Assembly: GCA_017962965.1 (NCBI GenBank)
Contig: JAGCUI010000013.1
Coordinates: 28,299-92,298 of the forward strand
Direction: 5' to 3'
From: Treponema sp.
GTDB taxonomy: Bacteria; Spirochaetota; Spirochaetia; Treponematales; Treponemataceae
DNA length: 64,000 nt
This document shows positions 1 to 9,272 of the stretch, in pieces (position 1 is the first letter of the stretch; the number at the start of each line of letters is the position of its first letter). The notes beneath the pieces are model-generated. The model was not told the origin of the DNA and did not search any database. It saw only the letters and a program-made list of their open reading frames with translations. The translations under genes were made by a program, and so were the position numbers.

Positions 1-820
1 AAAATGCTCGCTTACTGTAGCACTTCCAATTATTTCTGCAATGGGGGTTGAAGCTTGTGTTTTACCAACAGCAGTTCTTTCAACTCATACAGCTTTTAAA
101 GGTTTTACATTCAGGGATTTAACCAGCGATATTCAGCCTATCTGTGACCACTGGAAACAGGAAAAAATCCACTTTGATGCAATTTATACAGGTTATCTTG
201 GTTCTTTTGAACAGCTCGACCTTATGCATAAATTAATTTCTGACTTTGGCGGAAAGGATACTTTGACAATCGTAGACCCATGTATGGCAGATAACGGAAA
301 GCTTTATCCGGGTTTTACACAGGAATTTGCTTTTGCTATGGCTAAACTTTGCGGCAAGGCTGATGTAATAGTTCCAAATCTTACAGAAGCAAGCTTTATG
401 CTCGGAATTGAATATAAGGCTAACGGCTACGATGAAGATTATATTAAAGGTATTCTTAAAGACCTTGTTAAGCTTGGTGCTAAAAAGGTTGTTCTTAAGG
501 GTGTTGAATTTGAAGAAGACCAGAAGGATTTAAAAGGCGTTAAGGGCAAGATTGGTATTGCTTCTTATGATGCACAGACTGATGAATTTAAATGGTACTT
601 CCACGAAAAATGTCCTCAGAGCTTCCACGGAACAGGTGACATTTTTGCAAGCGTTTTAACCGGTGCTTTGATGCGCGGAAAAACTCTTGAACAGTCTTAT
701 TCACTTGCGGCAGATTATGTTGTTCAGTCTATTAAAGAAACATTGAGCCACAAGGATTACAACTGGTACGGCGTAGACTTTGAAGCTGCAATGCCTTATC
801 TGATTAAAAGAATAAACTAG
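1..820 (+). CDS. Pyridoxal/pyridoxamine kinase-like (PfkB/PdxK family), 5' end cut by window
   Basis: This is the 3' part of a ribokinase-fold vitamin B6 kinase that phosphorylates pyridoxal or pyridoxamine with ATP. The reading frame is open from base 2 and reads KCSLTVALPIISAMGVEACV before the first internal ATG at 41. That stretch matches the usual N-terminal region of the family, so the true start lies outside the window. The C-terminal part holds the anion-hole motif HGTGD (about residues 199-203 counted from the internal Met), which contains the catalytic Asp. A strong hairpin terminator follows. Family assignment is good; the exact substrate (pyridoxal, pyridoxamine or hydroxymethylpyrimidine) is inferred. 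Confidence 0.85.
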   Translation, partial: KCSLTVALPIISAMGVEACVLPTAVLSTHTAFKGFTFRDLTSDIQPICDHWKQEKIHFDAIYTGYLGSFEQLDLMHKLISDFGGKDTLTIVDPCMADNGKLYPGFTQEFAFAMAKLCGKADVIVPNLTEASFMLGIEYKANGYDEDYIKGILKDLVKLGAKKVVLKGVEFEEDQKDLKGVKGKIGIASYDAQTDEFKWYFHEKCPQSFHGTGDIFASVLTGALMRGKTLEQSYSLAADYVVQSIKETLSHKDYNWYGVDFEAAMPYLIKRIN

Positions 821-855
821 ATTAATAATCTGAATTATAGATTGTTTAAAAAAAA

Positions 856-905
856 GGAAGCCCCTGCGGTAAAGAAAGAACATTTTCCGCAGGGGCTTTT
901 TATAT
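856..905. terminator. Bidirectional intrinsic terminator
   Basis: A 12-bp perfect stem (AAGCCCCTGCGG at 858-869 with its complement at 887-898) encloses a 17-nt loop. It is followed by a T run on the plus strand and preceded by an A run that serves the minus strand. It separates the convergent kinase gene and the serine protease gene. Confidence 0.85.
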
Positions 906-917
906 GTTCAAAAACTT

Positions 918-2912
918 TTATTTGAACTGGGTATTTTTAACAACCTTTTCGGACATCTTCTTTATTTCTTCGAACATATCCTTTTTTAATTCAAAGCTCA
1001 AAGCATATACGTGGTCAGGATCTGATTTGTTTGCAGGGTCCGGGAAGTATACGAAATCCTGATATGTGTATTGTTCATAATTGTATGGAGCTCCGTCGAA
1101 TGGAGAAACTTCATTTAAGAACTGATTCCAGTTATTCTTTGTCTTTTTAACAGCGCTGTCTGCAGGCTTGTTGATTCTCTTGATGAAGATTGCCTTGTAG
1201 TCCGGGCTGTTGGAAGCTGTATAAATTGAAAGAGATCTGTTTTCAATCTGGAGCTTTCCGTTTTTTGTTGTGAATGAGTTTGTTACGCTTACCTTTGTTT
1301 CATCGGTTGCCTTGATTACAGTTGGAGGAAGATTTGTAGAAATATCTCCAATGCTGAATTTCAAATGCTTTCTGTCGTATTCAACAGTGATGTCTTTAAG
1401 GAAGTCCGGAAGCTTTCCTGTAACACTTTCAGGAAGGTCGCGGAATTCTTTCCAGTTCTTTAATTTTGCATTGTAGCTTGTATAAACAAAGTCCAGAGCA
1501 AATTCAATGTCGTGGCAGGTTTCGCAGTATGCAGTAGATCTTGAGCATGTGTCGTAAACCATGAATACACCGTCCGGCATTGGAAGTGCATAACAGATGA
1601 GAACTGAATCTGCAAAGTTAATATCAAAGTAGCTTGCTGTCCATGTTCTTCCAAAGAAGTCCACATGCTGTTCGACCTTTGTCGGCTCTCCAAGCGATTT
1701 GATTGTTACATTTTCACCTGCTACTGTTCTATAAATACCGTTTCCTTCGAGAACATAATCAACATAAATCTTTGGATTTTTAAGAAGCTCTTCCAGAGAC
1801 ATTGAATCCGGTTTTACAACCTTTGCAAGAACGTAGCCGAGTAAAGAGCAGTAATCGATGTAGCCGTTGTCATCAAGGTCGAAGGATTTTGTGTTTGTTC
1901 CGCCGTAAGACCATACGTTTGATTCATTAAGATAAATTACATAAGGGAAGTCTGTTGTGTAAGAATGATAGAACATTTCTGCATTTCCCTTGGATTTATC
2001 AAAGCTCTTTGGTGAAGTAGGAGAATAATCCTTAGACATAATTTCTACAACATCAATAATGCTCTTTTTATAAGCCTGAGTTAAAGTCTTATGAAGCTCA
2101 GGATATTTCATTGGAAGCTTGATTGTATATTTAAAGTTGTGATACTGCTTTTTGTTCAAAATGTTTGGAAGGCGATAGTAGAAAACTGAATCAATTACAC
2201 CGATTCCGTCCTTTCCTGTATCAATTTCTGCAATAGGGAGGGCGTAGTTCAAGTTTTCGTTCTGGCTTTTCATTGTAACAATACCAATTACTTCACCCTT
2301 ATCGTTGATTAAAGGACCACCTGAGTTTCCAGGACTTGCAGCTGCAGAGAAACGAAGCCATTTCCATTCACCGTTGCGGTCTTCATCTGTTTCACTTGTT
2401 AAAATACCGTTACGGATAATAACTCCGTCTCCAAGTGCATTTCCTACAGAGAAGATGTTTGAATTCATTTCGTATTTTTTGGAAACAGAAAGTCCCTGTC
2501 CTTCCTGCTGCTTATATGTTGGAACAGAGAAGCTGATAAAATCACGTCTGTTAGAAAGAGTAATGATTTCATCAACAGGATAAGTTTTTCCCGAAGAGTC
2601 GCGGATAAAGTACTTATTCTGGATTGTGTCTCCATATAAAGCAAAAACATGGGAAGCAGAGTAAAAATATCCGTCTGTTAAGAGGAATGCAGTTCCAATA
2701 GACATGTATTTATCATTTCTAACGTTAAAAGGAAGTCTGTCGAAAGGAAGTTCATCGTTATATTCGATTTTTGTATCCTCTGTTTTTTCAACAACAACTT
2801 CAAAAACAGCATTAGTTACTTTTTTGATAGTATCTGTGTCCAGAACTGACTGTGCAAAGGCAGTTGCGGCCAGAGTTACCAAAGCAACCATAATACTAAG
2901 GATTTTTTTCAT
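918..2912 (-). CDS. Secreted trypsin-like serine protease with EF-hand-like loop
   Basis: 664 residues with a clear signal peptide (residues 1-20, ending AFA-Q). The N-terminal half is an S1/HtrA-like protease domain: His88 in SASHVF, Asp124 in RRDFISF and Ser197 in SPGNSGGPL form the expected catalytic triad. No PDZ domain is evident. The C-terminal 450 residues match no family I recognise but contain a calcium-binding-type loop DLDDNGYID (345-353). It likely acts in the periplasm or outside the cell. The ATG follows a GGAG ribosome site by about six bases. The gene is monocistronic and convergent with the kinase gene. The protease call is firm; substrate and physiological role are unknown. 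Confidence 0.85.
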   Translation of the reverse strand: MKKILSIMVALVTLAATAFAQSVLDTDTIKKVTNAVFEVVVEKTEDTKIEYNDELPFDRLPFNVRNDKYMSIGTAFLLTDGYFYSASHVFALYGDTIQNKYFIRDSSGKTYPVDEIITLSNRRDFISFSVPTYKQQEGQGLSVSKKYEMNSNIFSVGNALGDGVIIRNGILTSETDEDRNGEWKWLRFSAAASPGNSGGPLINDKGEVIGIVTMKSQNENLNYALPIAEIDTGKDGIGVIDSVFYYRLPNILNKKQYHNFKYTIKLPMKYPELHKTLTQAYKKSIIDVVEIMSKDYSPTSPKSFDKSKGNAEMFYHSYTTDFPYVIYLNESNVWSYGGTNTKSFDLDDNGYIDYCSLLGYVLAKVVKPDSMSLEELLKNPKIYVDYVLEGNGIYRTVAGENVTIKSLGEPTKVEQHVDFFGRTWTASYFDINFADSVLICYALPMPDGVFMVYDTCSRSTAYCETCHDIEFALDFVYTSYNAKLKNWKEFRDLPESVTGKLPDFLKDITVEYDRKHLKFSIGDISTNLPPTVIKATDETKVSVTNSFTTKNGKLQIENRSLSIYTASNSPDYKAIFIKRINKPADSAVKKTKNNWNQFLNEVSPFDGAPYNYEQYTYQDFVYFPDPANKSDPDHVYALSFELKKDMFEEIKKMSEKVVKNTQFK

Positions 2913-3029
2913 AAGAATCTCCGTTTTTTTTGATATGAATTTTATTTTACTATATATAGAAAAAGTTATCTACTCAAAAAAAGTTACTCTGAGATTGAAA
3001 TTATCAGTTATAAATTATATTCTGAGATT

Positions 3030-4610
3030 ATGAAGAAGATTGAAATTCTTGATTCAACATTAAGAGACGGTGCTCAGGGCGAAGGAATAAGTTTTTCTCT
3101 GCAGGATAAGATTCATATCTGTCAGGCATTGGATGAACTTGGAGTAGCTTATATAGAAGCGGGAAACCCTGGAAGTAATCCCAAGGATGCTGAATTTTTT
3201 AAAGAAATGAAAAAGGTTAGTCTCAAAAATGCAAAGCTCTGTGCTTTTGGTTCTACAAGGCGCAAGAATGTAAAATGCAGCGACGATGCAAACCTTAAAA
3301 GTCTTCTTGATGCAAAAACTGAATGCGTTGTAATTTTTGGAAAAAGCTGGACATTCCAGGTAACTGATATTTTAAAGACAACACTTAAAGAAAACCTTTT
3401 GATGATTAAAGAGTCGTGCGAATATTTACGCAAAAAAGGAAGAAAGGTTATTTACGACGCAGAGCATTTTTTTACTGCCTGGAAGGAAGATAAAGAATAC
3501 GCATTAAAAACTCTGGAAGCAGCAATGGAAGGCGGAGCAGAAGTTCTCTGTTTGTGCGAAACAAAGGGTGGCTTTTTACTTGATGAATGCCGCCAGGCTG
3601 TAAAGGATGTTGTAAGTCTTTTTGGAACTAAGGTAAAAATCGGTATTCATACTCATAACGACTGCGGTCTTGCTGTTGCAAATTCCTTGATTGCTGTTCA
3701 GGAGGGTGCGTGCCACGTTCAAGGTGTACTTTTAGGCTTTGGAGAGCGAACCGGTAATGCAAATCTTTCTACTATAATTCCGGACCTTCAGCTTAAGATG
3801 AATTATGAATGTATCCCTCAGGAGAACATTAAAAAGCTTACATCAATTTGTAAACGTGTTGCAGAATATACAAACATCAGTTTGAATGCGCAGTCTCCTT
3901 ATGTTGGAATAAACGCCTTTGCTCATAAGGCCGGCATGCACATAGATGCAGTTTTAAAAAATCCTCTGGCATACGAACACATTGAACCTGAGGTTGTTGG
4001 AAATAACCGTGTGTTCTTAATGAGCGAGGTTGCAGGAAAAAGTACAATCATCGAAAAGGTTCAAAAGCTGTTTCCTAAGCTTAAAAAAACAGACCCTATT
4101 GTTGAAAAAATCATAGAACGCATGAAGGAGCTTGAGTTCGAAGGTTATCAGTTTGAAGGTGCCGACGGAAGTTTTGATTTGATGGTTTTAAAAATGATGG
4201 GAATGTATAAGCCTTTCTTTAAGCTCCATTATTACCAGACAAACGGTTCAAATCCAAGACCGGAAGAAGGCGTAAACTGCTGTGCTCAGATAAAGGTGAG
4301 TGTAGGAAAGCAGATGGAAATTACAGCCGGAGAAGGGGATGGTCCTGTAAACGCACTCGATATTGCCTTAAGACGCGCACTTGAAAAATTCTATCCGATA
4401 GTTGCAGACATTAAACTCGTAGACTATAAGGTTCGTGTTCTTGATGGAAAGGAAGCAACTGCCGCAAAGGTACGTGTAATCATAGAAAGCTCGGACGGTA
4501 AAACCTCATGGACAACAGTAGGTGTTTCCTGCGACGTTATTGAGGCTTCGTGGATTGCTCTTTGTGATTCTTTTGAATATAAGCTTTTTAAGGCTATTCC
4601 AGCGTCTTAA
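3030..4610 (+). CDS. cimA: (R)-citramalate synthase
   Basis: 526 residues of the LeuA/HMG-CoA-lyase-like aldol condensation family. The N-terminal TIM barrel starts with DSTLRDGAQGEGISF (residues 8-22), the form typical of citramalate synthases rather than 2-isopropylmalate synthases, and carries the metal-binding HTHND motif (207-211). A C-terminal LeuA-type dimer and allosteric domain follows. It would condense pyruvate with acetyl-CoA to give citramalate, the threonine-independent entry to isoleucine. No other leu or ilv gene is adjacent. There is no clear ribosome site before the ATG; a possible -10 (TATATT, 3016-3021) lies only eight bases upstream. The last 17 bases overlap the convergent GGDEF gene. 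Confidence 0.88.
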   Translation: MKKIEILDSTLRDGAQGEGISFSLQDKIHICQALDELGVAYIEAGNPGSNPKDAEFFKEMKKVSLKNAKLCAFGSTRRKNVKCSDDANLKSLLDAKTECVVIFGKSWTFQVTDILKTTLKENLLMIKESCEYLRKKGRKVIYDAEHFFTAWKEDKEYALKTLEAAMEGGAEVLCLCETKGGFLLDECRQAVKDVVSLFGTKVKIGIHTHNDCGLAVANSLIAVQEGACHVQGVLLGFGERTGNANLSTIIPDLQLKMNYECIPQENIKKLTSICKRVAEYTNISLNAQSPYVGINAFAHKAGMHIDAVLKNPLAYEHIEPEVVGNNRVFLMSEVAGKSTIIEKVQKLFPKLKKTDPIVEKIIERMKELEFEGYQFEGADGSFDLMVLKMMGMYKPFFKLHYYQTNGSNPRPEEGVNCCAQIKVSVGKQMEITAGEGDGPVNALDIALRRALEKFYPIVADIKLVDYKVRVLDGKEATAAKVRVIIESSDGKTSWTTVGVSCDVIEASWIALCDSFEYKLFKAIPAS

Positions 4611-6531
4611 TCTTGTGCTTCTGTTTCTTCTCGTCGTACAAAAGCTTGTCTGCTTCGGCAAGAAGGTCTTTTATTGAAGGACTGTCCTTGTTGAATTCAA
4701 TTGCACCAATACTTATAGAAAGCGGGAACGGATAATTGTGCTTTTCTATTGTTTCAAGACAGAGGGACTGAATCTTTGCCCTTACGTTCTGCACGTGATC
4801 CAAATCCATACCAACAGCAATACATGCAAACTCATCACCACCAAGGCGTGCTACAACATCGTTTGCCCTGAGCGCCTGAGTTAAGATAGAAGCCATTGAT
4901 TTGATTGCCGCATCTCCCATCTTGTGGCCGTAGGTGTCGTTAATAATTTTAAGACCGTCCATATCTGCAAACATGATGATACCGGTTGTGTTTAATTCCA
5001 AAGCCATGTCTATAGAACGCTGGCCTAATTCAAGGAAGCCCCTGCGGTTCATGATGCGTGTAAGCTCGTCTGTTCTGGACTGTTCGCTCAGGCTTGAGTT
5101 ATGTTCAATGAGCTCTTTATTTTCTTCCGAAAGATGCTGGTTTTCTGTTACTGTTTCTGTGTATTCAAAAGCCTGTGCAATTGAGTTAATAAGGATTTTC
5201 AAGAATACAGGATAGATTCCGTAATCATCATTATCAATTTTACAGATTATGTAGCCGTAGTTTTTTTCGCCCGAGAACACAGACTGAAGAATATACTTTC
5301 CTTTTTCATCTTTTAAAATTCCTTCCGGAAGAATTTTTTCCGAAGGATTAAAGCTGATTGAAGTGTCGTATTCTGCAATATCGTTCTGGCGGTCTATGTA
5401 CATGCGCACACTCATTTTATCCGGAAGCGCAAAGTGGTCTTTTTTACCAAGGATAATTGGTGTGTCAAAAAAGCAGAGTGCAATAGACTGAATGCCGGTT
5501 GCGTCCATCATGTAAGGCATGGAGTAGAAAAGGTGGCGCAGGGTAGAAGATGCTTTTGAAAGATCAAAGAGGTTATAGATTGTATCTATTTTAGAAAGAA
5601 AGTGAGAAAGCTGGCCGTTCGAAATGAGCTGATTTCCCCTCGTCTTCTTTTTTTCTGTAGTAGGATATCCGCATGATTCGCGTAAAACAGGCTTTGCAGA
5701 AAGCTTAATCTGTTCCGGAATATTTTTACCGTTTACTTTTTTAAGGATTGCTTCTGCGGCAATAATTCCCTGCTCAAAGAAGAACTGGTCGATTGTTGCA
5801 ATCTTTGGGATTACGGATTCTGAGTGGGACGTATTATCAAAGCCCACGATTTTCATCTCCTTTGGAATGTTTACGCCCATTTCTTCAAAATATGTTTTTG
5901 CACCGATTGCCATAAGGTCGTTTGCGGCAAAGAGTACATTAAAGTTCAAATCCTTTCTTTTTGGAATGCGTGTTTTTAATTCACTTATTGCAGAAGTCTG
6001 TGTAAAGTTTCCGTGGAACAAAAGATTTTCGTCGAATTTAAAACCATTGTTTTCCAGTGCCTTTATAAATGAATCATAACGCTCTGTAGATTCCTGCGAT
6101 TTTATTTTGTCTGATGTCATGTAGGCAAACACAGGATTTTTTGTATTTTTCTTAATCTGTTTTATAAGATAGTCGTAGGCAGAAAAGGTTGAAACGTGGA
6201 GATAACTTGATTTTGGAATATCCAGCTTTGAGCTTAAAGAAATAATCGGTTTTTCAGGAAACTGTTTGAGGCAGTTTTCGATATCGCTTGTGCCTGTGGC
6301 TGTAGAAAATGAGCCTGAAATAACAATGAGTCCGTCTATCTGCTCCGAAAAAAGATAGCTTGTACCGGTCCAGCACTGATATTCATACAAACCTATATCA
6401 TAATTGGGACCTTTTACCTGGGAAATTATGAGCTTGACGTCTTTGTCTTTAAAAAAGTCTGATATCCCGGTAATTATTGAAATGGCATATTCAATAGTCA
6501 GACTATGAAGCAGAACTCCAATTCTTTTCAT
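4594..6531 (-). CDS. LacI-type ligand-binding domain fused to GGDEF diguanylate cyclase
   Basis: 645 residues. Residues 1-290 look like the effector-binding core of LacI/GalR proteins (periplasmic-binding fold) but lack the N-terminal HTH. A middle region (about 300-455) resembles a GAF-like sensor, a short coiled coil (460-485) follows, and a GGDEF domain occupies about 485-645. The active site GGDEF is intact (564-568) and an RAND product-inhibition I-site lies just upstream (555-558), so cyclic di-GMP synthesis with feedback is expected. There is no signal peptide or membrane segment, which implies sensing of a cytoplasmic sugar-like ligand. It overlaps the end of cimA by 17 bases, tail to tail. 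Confidence 0.85.
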   Translation of the reverse strand: MKRIGVLLHSLTIEYAISIITGISDFFKDKDVKLIISQVKGPNYDIGLYEYQCWTGTSYLFSEQIDGLIVISGSFSTATGTSDIENCLKQFPEKPIISLSSKLDIPKSSYLHVSTFSAYDYLIKQIKKNTKNPVFAYMTSDKIKSQESTERYDSFIKALENNGFKFDENLLFHGNFTQTSAISELKTRIPKRKDLNFNVLFAANDLMAIGAKTYFEEMGVNIPKEMKIVGFDNTSHSESVIPKIATIDQFFFEQGIIAAEAILKKVNGKNIPEQIKLSAKPVLRESCGYPTTEKKKTRGNQLISNGQLSHFLSKIDTIYNLFDLSKASSTLRHLFYSMPYMMDATGIQSIALCFFDTPIILGKKDHFALPDKMSVRMYIDRQNDIAEYDTSISFNPSEKILPEGILKDEKGKYILQSVFSGEKNYGYIICKIDNDDYGIYPVFLKILINSIAQAFEYTETVTENQHLSEENKELIEHNSSLSEQSRTDELTRIMNRRGFLELGQRSIDMALELNTTGIIMFADMDGLKIINDTYGHKMGDAAIKSMASILTQALRANDVVARLGGDEFACIAVGMDLDHVQNVRAKIQSLCLETIEKHNYPFPLSISIGAIEFNKDSPSIKDLLAEADKLLYDEKKQKHKIKTLE

Positions 6532-6647
6532 TTTAAATTTTTTTCCTGTCTGTTTTATTTTGGGACTTTTATAGATAAAGACTTTTTTAGTGTCTTTAAA
6601 GTATAAATCATAAAGGCAGAAAATACCACAAATTTTTTATTTCTTTT

Positions 6648-6679
6648 TTGTTTTTTCCAAGGCAAAACAGTGTTATACT
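6648..6679 (+). promoter_or_regulatory. Promoter with extended -10 for the HdeD-like gene
   Basis: TGTTATACT (6671-6679) is an extended -10. A T-rich stretch around 6648-6658 may act as a weak -35. A GAGG ribosome site lies between it and the ATG at 6712. Assigned by eye only. Confidence 0.5.
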
Positions 6680-6711
6680 TGTAATAGAGAAGTTTAAAGA
6701 GAGGACTTATT

Positions 6712-7278
6712 ATGAAGATTAAAAACATATTTTTAGGCGCAATTCTTGCAGTTATCGGCATTCTGATGATTACAATTCCGGATTTTTGTACTAAGGTGAT
6801 TGTAATTTTGGTTGGCGCTGCAACTGTTGTAAACGGTATTTATACACTTAAAAACAATTATTCTTTGAGCGAAGACCCTGTTTATAAAAAGACGCTCAAA
6901 ATTAAATGTATTTCGAGCATTGTGATTGGTCTTTTAGCAGTTATTTTCCCTATTGCACTTATGAAATCGTTTGAAGCAATCTGGACTGTAATTACATTTG
7001 TTCTTGCAGTTTATTTTACAGCTTATGCAGTCACAGGCTTTTTCTCGACTTTGTTTATTCAGTCTTTAACCCAGGATGATAAAAAACGAATTACATACGA
7101 AAGCCTTATTTTCTTTTTGATTGCAGTTCTCCTTTTTGTAACTCCAATCGGAAAAATAATCAAAACCTTCCTGATTATCTGCGGAATAGTAGCTCTTGTT
7201 TTGGGAGCAGTTATTATTGCAAGAGAGATTATATTAAAAAAGCAGACTGTTAGCGCAGAAGTTCAGGAAGTAGAGTAG
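6712..7278 (+). CDS. HdeD/DUF308-like membrane protein
   Basis: 188 residues made almost wholly of hydrophobic helices: about six segments in paired hairpins, beginning FLGAILAVIGILMITIP. This is the pattern of the DUF308 (HdeD-type) inner-membrane family, known in enteric bacteria for acid tolerance but of unknown mechanism. The C-terminus is a short charged cytoplasmic tail. It has its own promoter and is divergent from the GGDEF gene. Family membership is fairly confident from topology and the repeated GxxxxxxGI pattern; function here is unknown. Confidence 0.65.
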   Translation: MKIKNIFLGAILAVIGILMITIPDFCTKVIVILVGAATVVNGIYTLKNNYSLSEDPVYKKTLKIKCISSIVIGLLAVIFPIALMKSFEAIWTVITFVLAVYFTAYAVTGFFSTLFIQSLTQDDKKRITYESLIFFLIAVLLFVTPIGKIIKTFLIICGIVALVLGAVIIAREIILKKQTVSAEVQEVE

Positions 7279-7308
7279 CCGCGCAAGAAGGGATTTTGCT
7301 GCACGGAT

Positions 7309-7331
7309 GAATTACAAACGTAATTTTTTTG
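7309..7331 (+). terminator. Weak intrinsic terminator after the HdeD-like gene
   Basis: An AT-rich stem AATTAC/GTAATT with a four-base loop (7310-7325) is followed by seven T residues. Its stability is low, so this is a tentative call. Confidence 0.4.
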
Positions 7332-7883
7332 TTATTCAATAAAGATGTAATCCGTAAAGTATAAGTCTCCGAGTTTACCCAAAGAGAGCTGGGCATTGAT
7401 TTGTGAGAGGAGGGTAGCCTTTATTTCTTCTTCCGGGATCTGGTCCAGTTGGGATTTTGTGTGCGACGTAAAATAGTTTGTAATTAAGCCTGTGATTAAA
7501 ACACGTTTTCTTGAAAGCTCTTCAAAAAATTCTGTGTCGTCCTTTGGATATGAAAACCATGGGCTAACTACAATTAAAGTTCCGTAATCATCTTCGTTAT
7601 CTGTTTCCGGTTTAGAAGAAGTTCTGATTTTTCCAAGCCCTGTGTAGGCTGCCATACTCTGCGAAGCATCCTTATATAAGCTTTCAATCTGGTCTGGGGT
7701 AGGGTCCGGCACTCTTTCTTTATTGGAAGCAATGGCACGTCCTAAAAGAACACCGATTGTTCCAAGGATTATGAATGCAATAATTCCAGCAATTATATAA
7801 ATAAGGATTCGTTCAGTTTTTGTGTTTCCTTCTTTAAACTTTTGCCAGAGGCTTTTATTTTCAAAACTCATTCTGATTCTCAT
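7332..7883 (-). CDS. FliL-like membrane protein
   Basis: 183 residues. I chose the ATG at 7883 because AAGGAAG lies six bases upstream; the longer frame to 7940 would run into hflX without a ribosome site. A cytoplasmic N-terminus is followed by one membrane helix (about 26-48) and a periplasmic domain. The C-terminal part (IPEEEIKATLLSQINAQLS then GDLYFTDYIFIE) has the pattern of flagellar FliL proteins, which support stator function at the motor. It lies immediately downstream of hflX rather than in a flagellar operon, so it may be a FliL paralogue with another job. Confidence 0.55.
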   Translation of the reverse strand: MRIRMSFENKSLWQKFKEGNTKTERILIYIIAGIIAFIILGTIGVLLGRAIASNKERVPDPTPDQIESLYKDASQSMAAYTGLGKIRTSSKPETDNEDDYGTLIVVSPWFSYPKDDTEFFEELSRKRVLITGLITNYFTSHTKSQLDQIPEEEIKATLLSQINAQLSLGKLGDLYFTDYIFIE

Positions 7884-7911
7884 TTTTTCTTCCTTATAGG
7901 TTAAGCAATTT

Positions 7912-9156
7912 TTATACAGGCTGTTCAAACGGAGAAGCAAGAGCCTTTAATCTTCCTGTTGTTCTTGCAGTTATATGAACACCGTCGTCCAGCCATTCTT
8001 CCTTCATGATGCAGCCGGCCTTTTTAAGTTCATTTATTAAAACAACCTGGCTTGGAGGAATAATGTAAGCGGCACATTCTCCAAACAAAAGCTCGTAGAT
8101 TTTATCCTTTAATTCAACAAAGCCGCTCTGGTCCTTTGCACTGATGCAGATGGCATCCGTAAAGTGGTGGCGTAGCTTTGTAAGATTTTCTGGATTTTCT
8201 TCTGCCTTATCTGTTTTATTTAAAAGAATAAGACGAGGGTTTTTGTCGGCTCCGATATCGCTTAATACTTCGCAAACGGTTTTATACTGTTCTTCTGCTT
8301 CATCGTCGCACGAATCAAGAACAATCAAAAGTAAGTCTGCATAAACGGCTTCTTCCAAGGTTGATTTAAATGCGTCTATAAGATGATGCGGCAGGTTACT
8401 TATGAAACCTACAGTGTCTGTAATAAGGGCTGTTGCGCTGTCGTTTAAGGGAAGCTTTCTTGTAAGCGGGTCCAAGGTTGCAAAAAGCTTATCTTCTACG
8501 TAGGCATCGGCTCCGGTTAATGCATTTAAAAGGCTTGATTTTCCCGCATTTGTATAACCCACCAGGGCGCATGAAGGGAACTTTCCTCTTTGCTTTCTCT
8601 GGGTCTGGCGGTTTATTTCTATTTCTGCAAGCTCTCTTTTAATCTGTGTGATTTTTTCGTGAACAATACGCTGGCTTAATTCAAGCTGGGTTTCACCAGA
8701 ACCCTTTGCTCCAAACGCACCACCCCTCTGCCTTGAAAAATCCTTGTTCATGTGGGCTAAGCGGGGAAGCGAGTAGGAAAGACGTGCAAGCTCAACCTGT
8801 AAAACGGCTTCTTTAGTCTGGGCTCTTTGTGCAAAGATTTTAATAATAACTTCCTGGCGGTCAAAGCACGAAAGGTTTGTTAATTCTTCCCAGTTTCTCT
8901 GTTTTCTTGGTTCAAGATTAAAATCAAAAATAATACAATCGGCCTGAATCTGATGGGCAAGCTCATTAATTTCTTCTGCTTTTCCCTTTCCCATACCGTA
9001 AGCCGGATGAACTTCGAGTCTGTTTAATGTTAAGCGCTGGATTATATCCATTCCCAGAGTCTGAACAAGGCCTTTAAGCTCCTGTAAATCGTTCCCTGGT
9101 TCCCCAACAAGAAGGGCGCGCGGCAATTTTGCGTTTTCTTTTTCAATTTCAATCAT
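7912..9156 (-). CDS. hflX: GTPase HflX
   Basis: 414 residues with the full HflX layout. There is an N-terminal HflX domain (about 1-165, including the glycine-rich RGGAFGAKGSGETQLE segment), a short coiled linker, and a G domain with G1 GYTNAGKSS (200-208), G3 DTVGF (247-251) and G4 NKTD (313-316). HflX binds the 50S subunit and rescues or splits stalled ribosomes. The C-terminal tail is short. It is followed after 28 bases by the FliL-like gene on the same strand, so the two are probably co-transcribed. The ribosome site before the ATG is weak. Confidence 0.93.
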   Translation of the reverse strand: MIEIEKENAKLPRALLVGEPGNDLQELKGLVQTLGMDIIQRLTLNRLEVHPAYGMGKGKAEEINELAHQIQADCIIFDFNLEPRKQRNWEELTNLSCFDRQEVIIKIFAQRAQTKEAVLQVELARLSYSLPRLAHMNKDFSRQRGGAFGAKGSGETQLELSQRIVHEKITQIKRELAEIEINRQTQRKQRGKFPSCALVGYTNAGKSSLLNALTGADAYVEDKLFATLDPLTRKLPLNDSATALITDTVGFISNLPHHLIDAFKSTLEEAVYADLLLIVLDSCDDEAEEQYKTVCEVLSDIGADKNPRLILLNKTDKAEENPENLTKLRHHFTDAICISAKDQSGFVELKDKIYELLFGECAAYIIPPSQVVLINELKKAGCIMKEEWLDDGVHITARTTGRLKALASPFEQPV

Positions 9157-9272
9157 CAGGTTAACTATATATTAAGAAGGTCTAAATCGCAACATTTAGA
9201 TGAAGATTTGGAGGGTGAATGCCGATAATTATTAAGTGAAGAGTTTTTAACTCAACAAAGGAAACTACGAAA

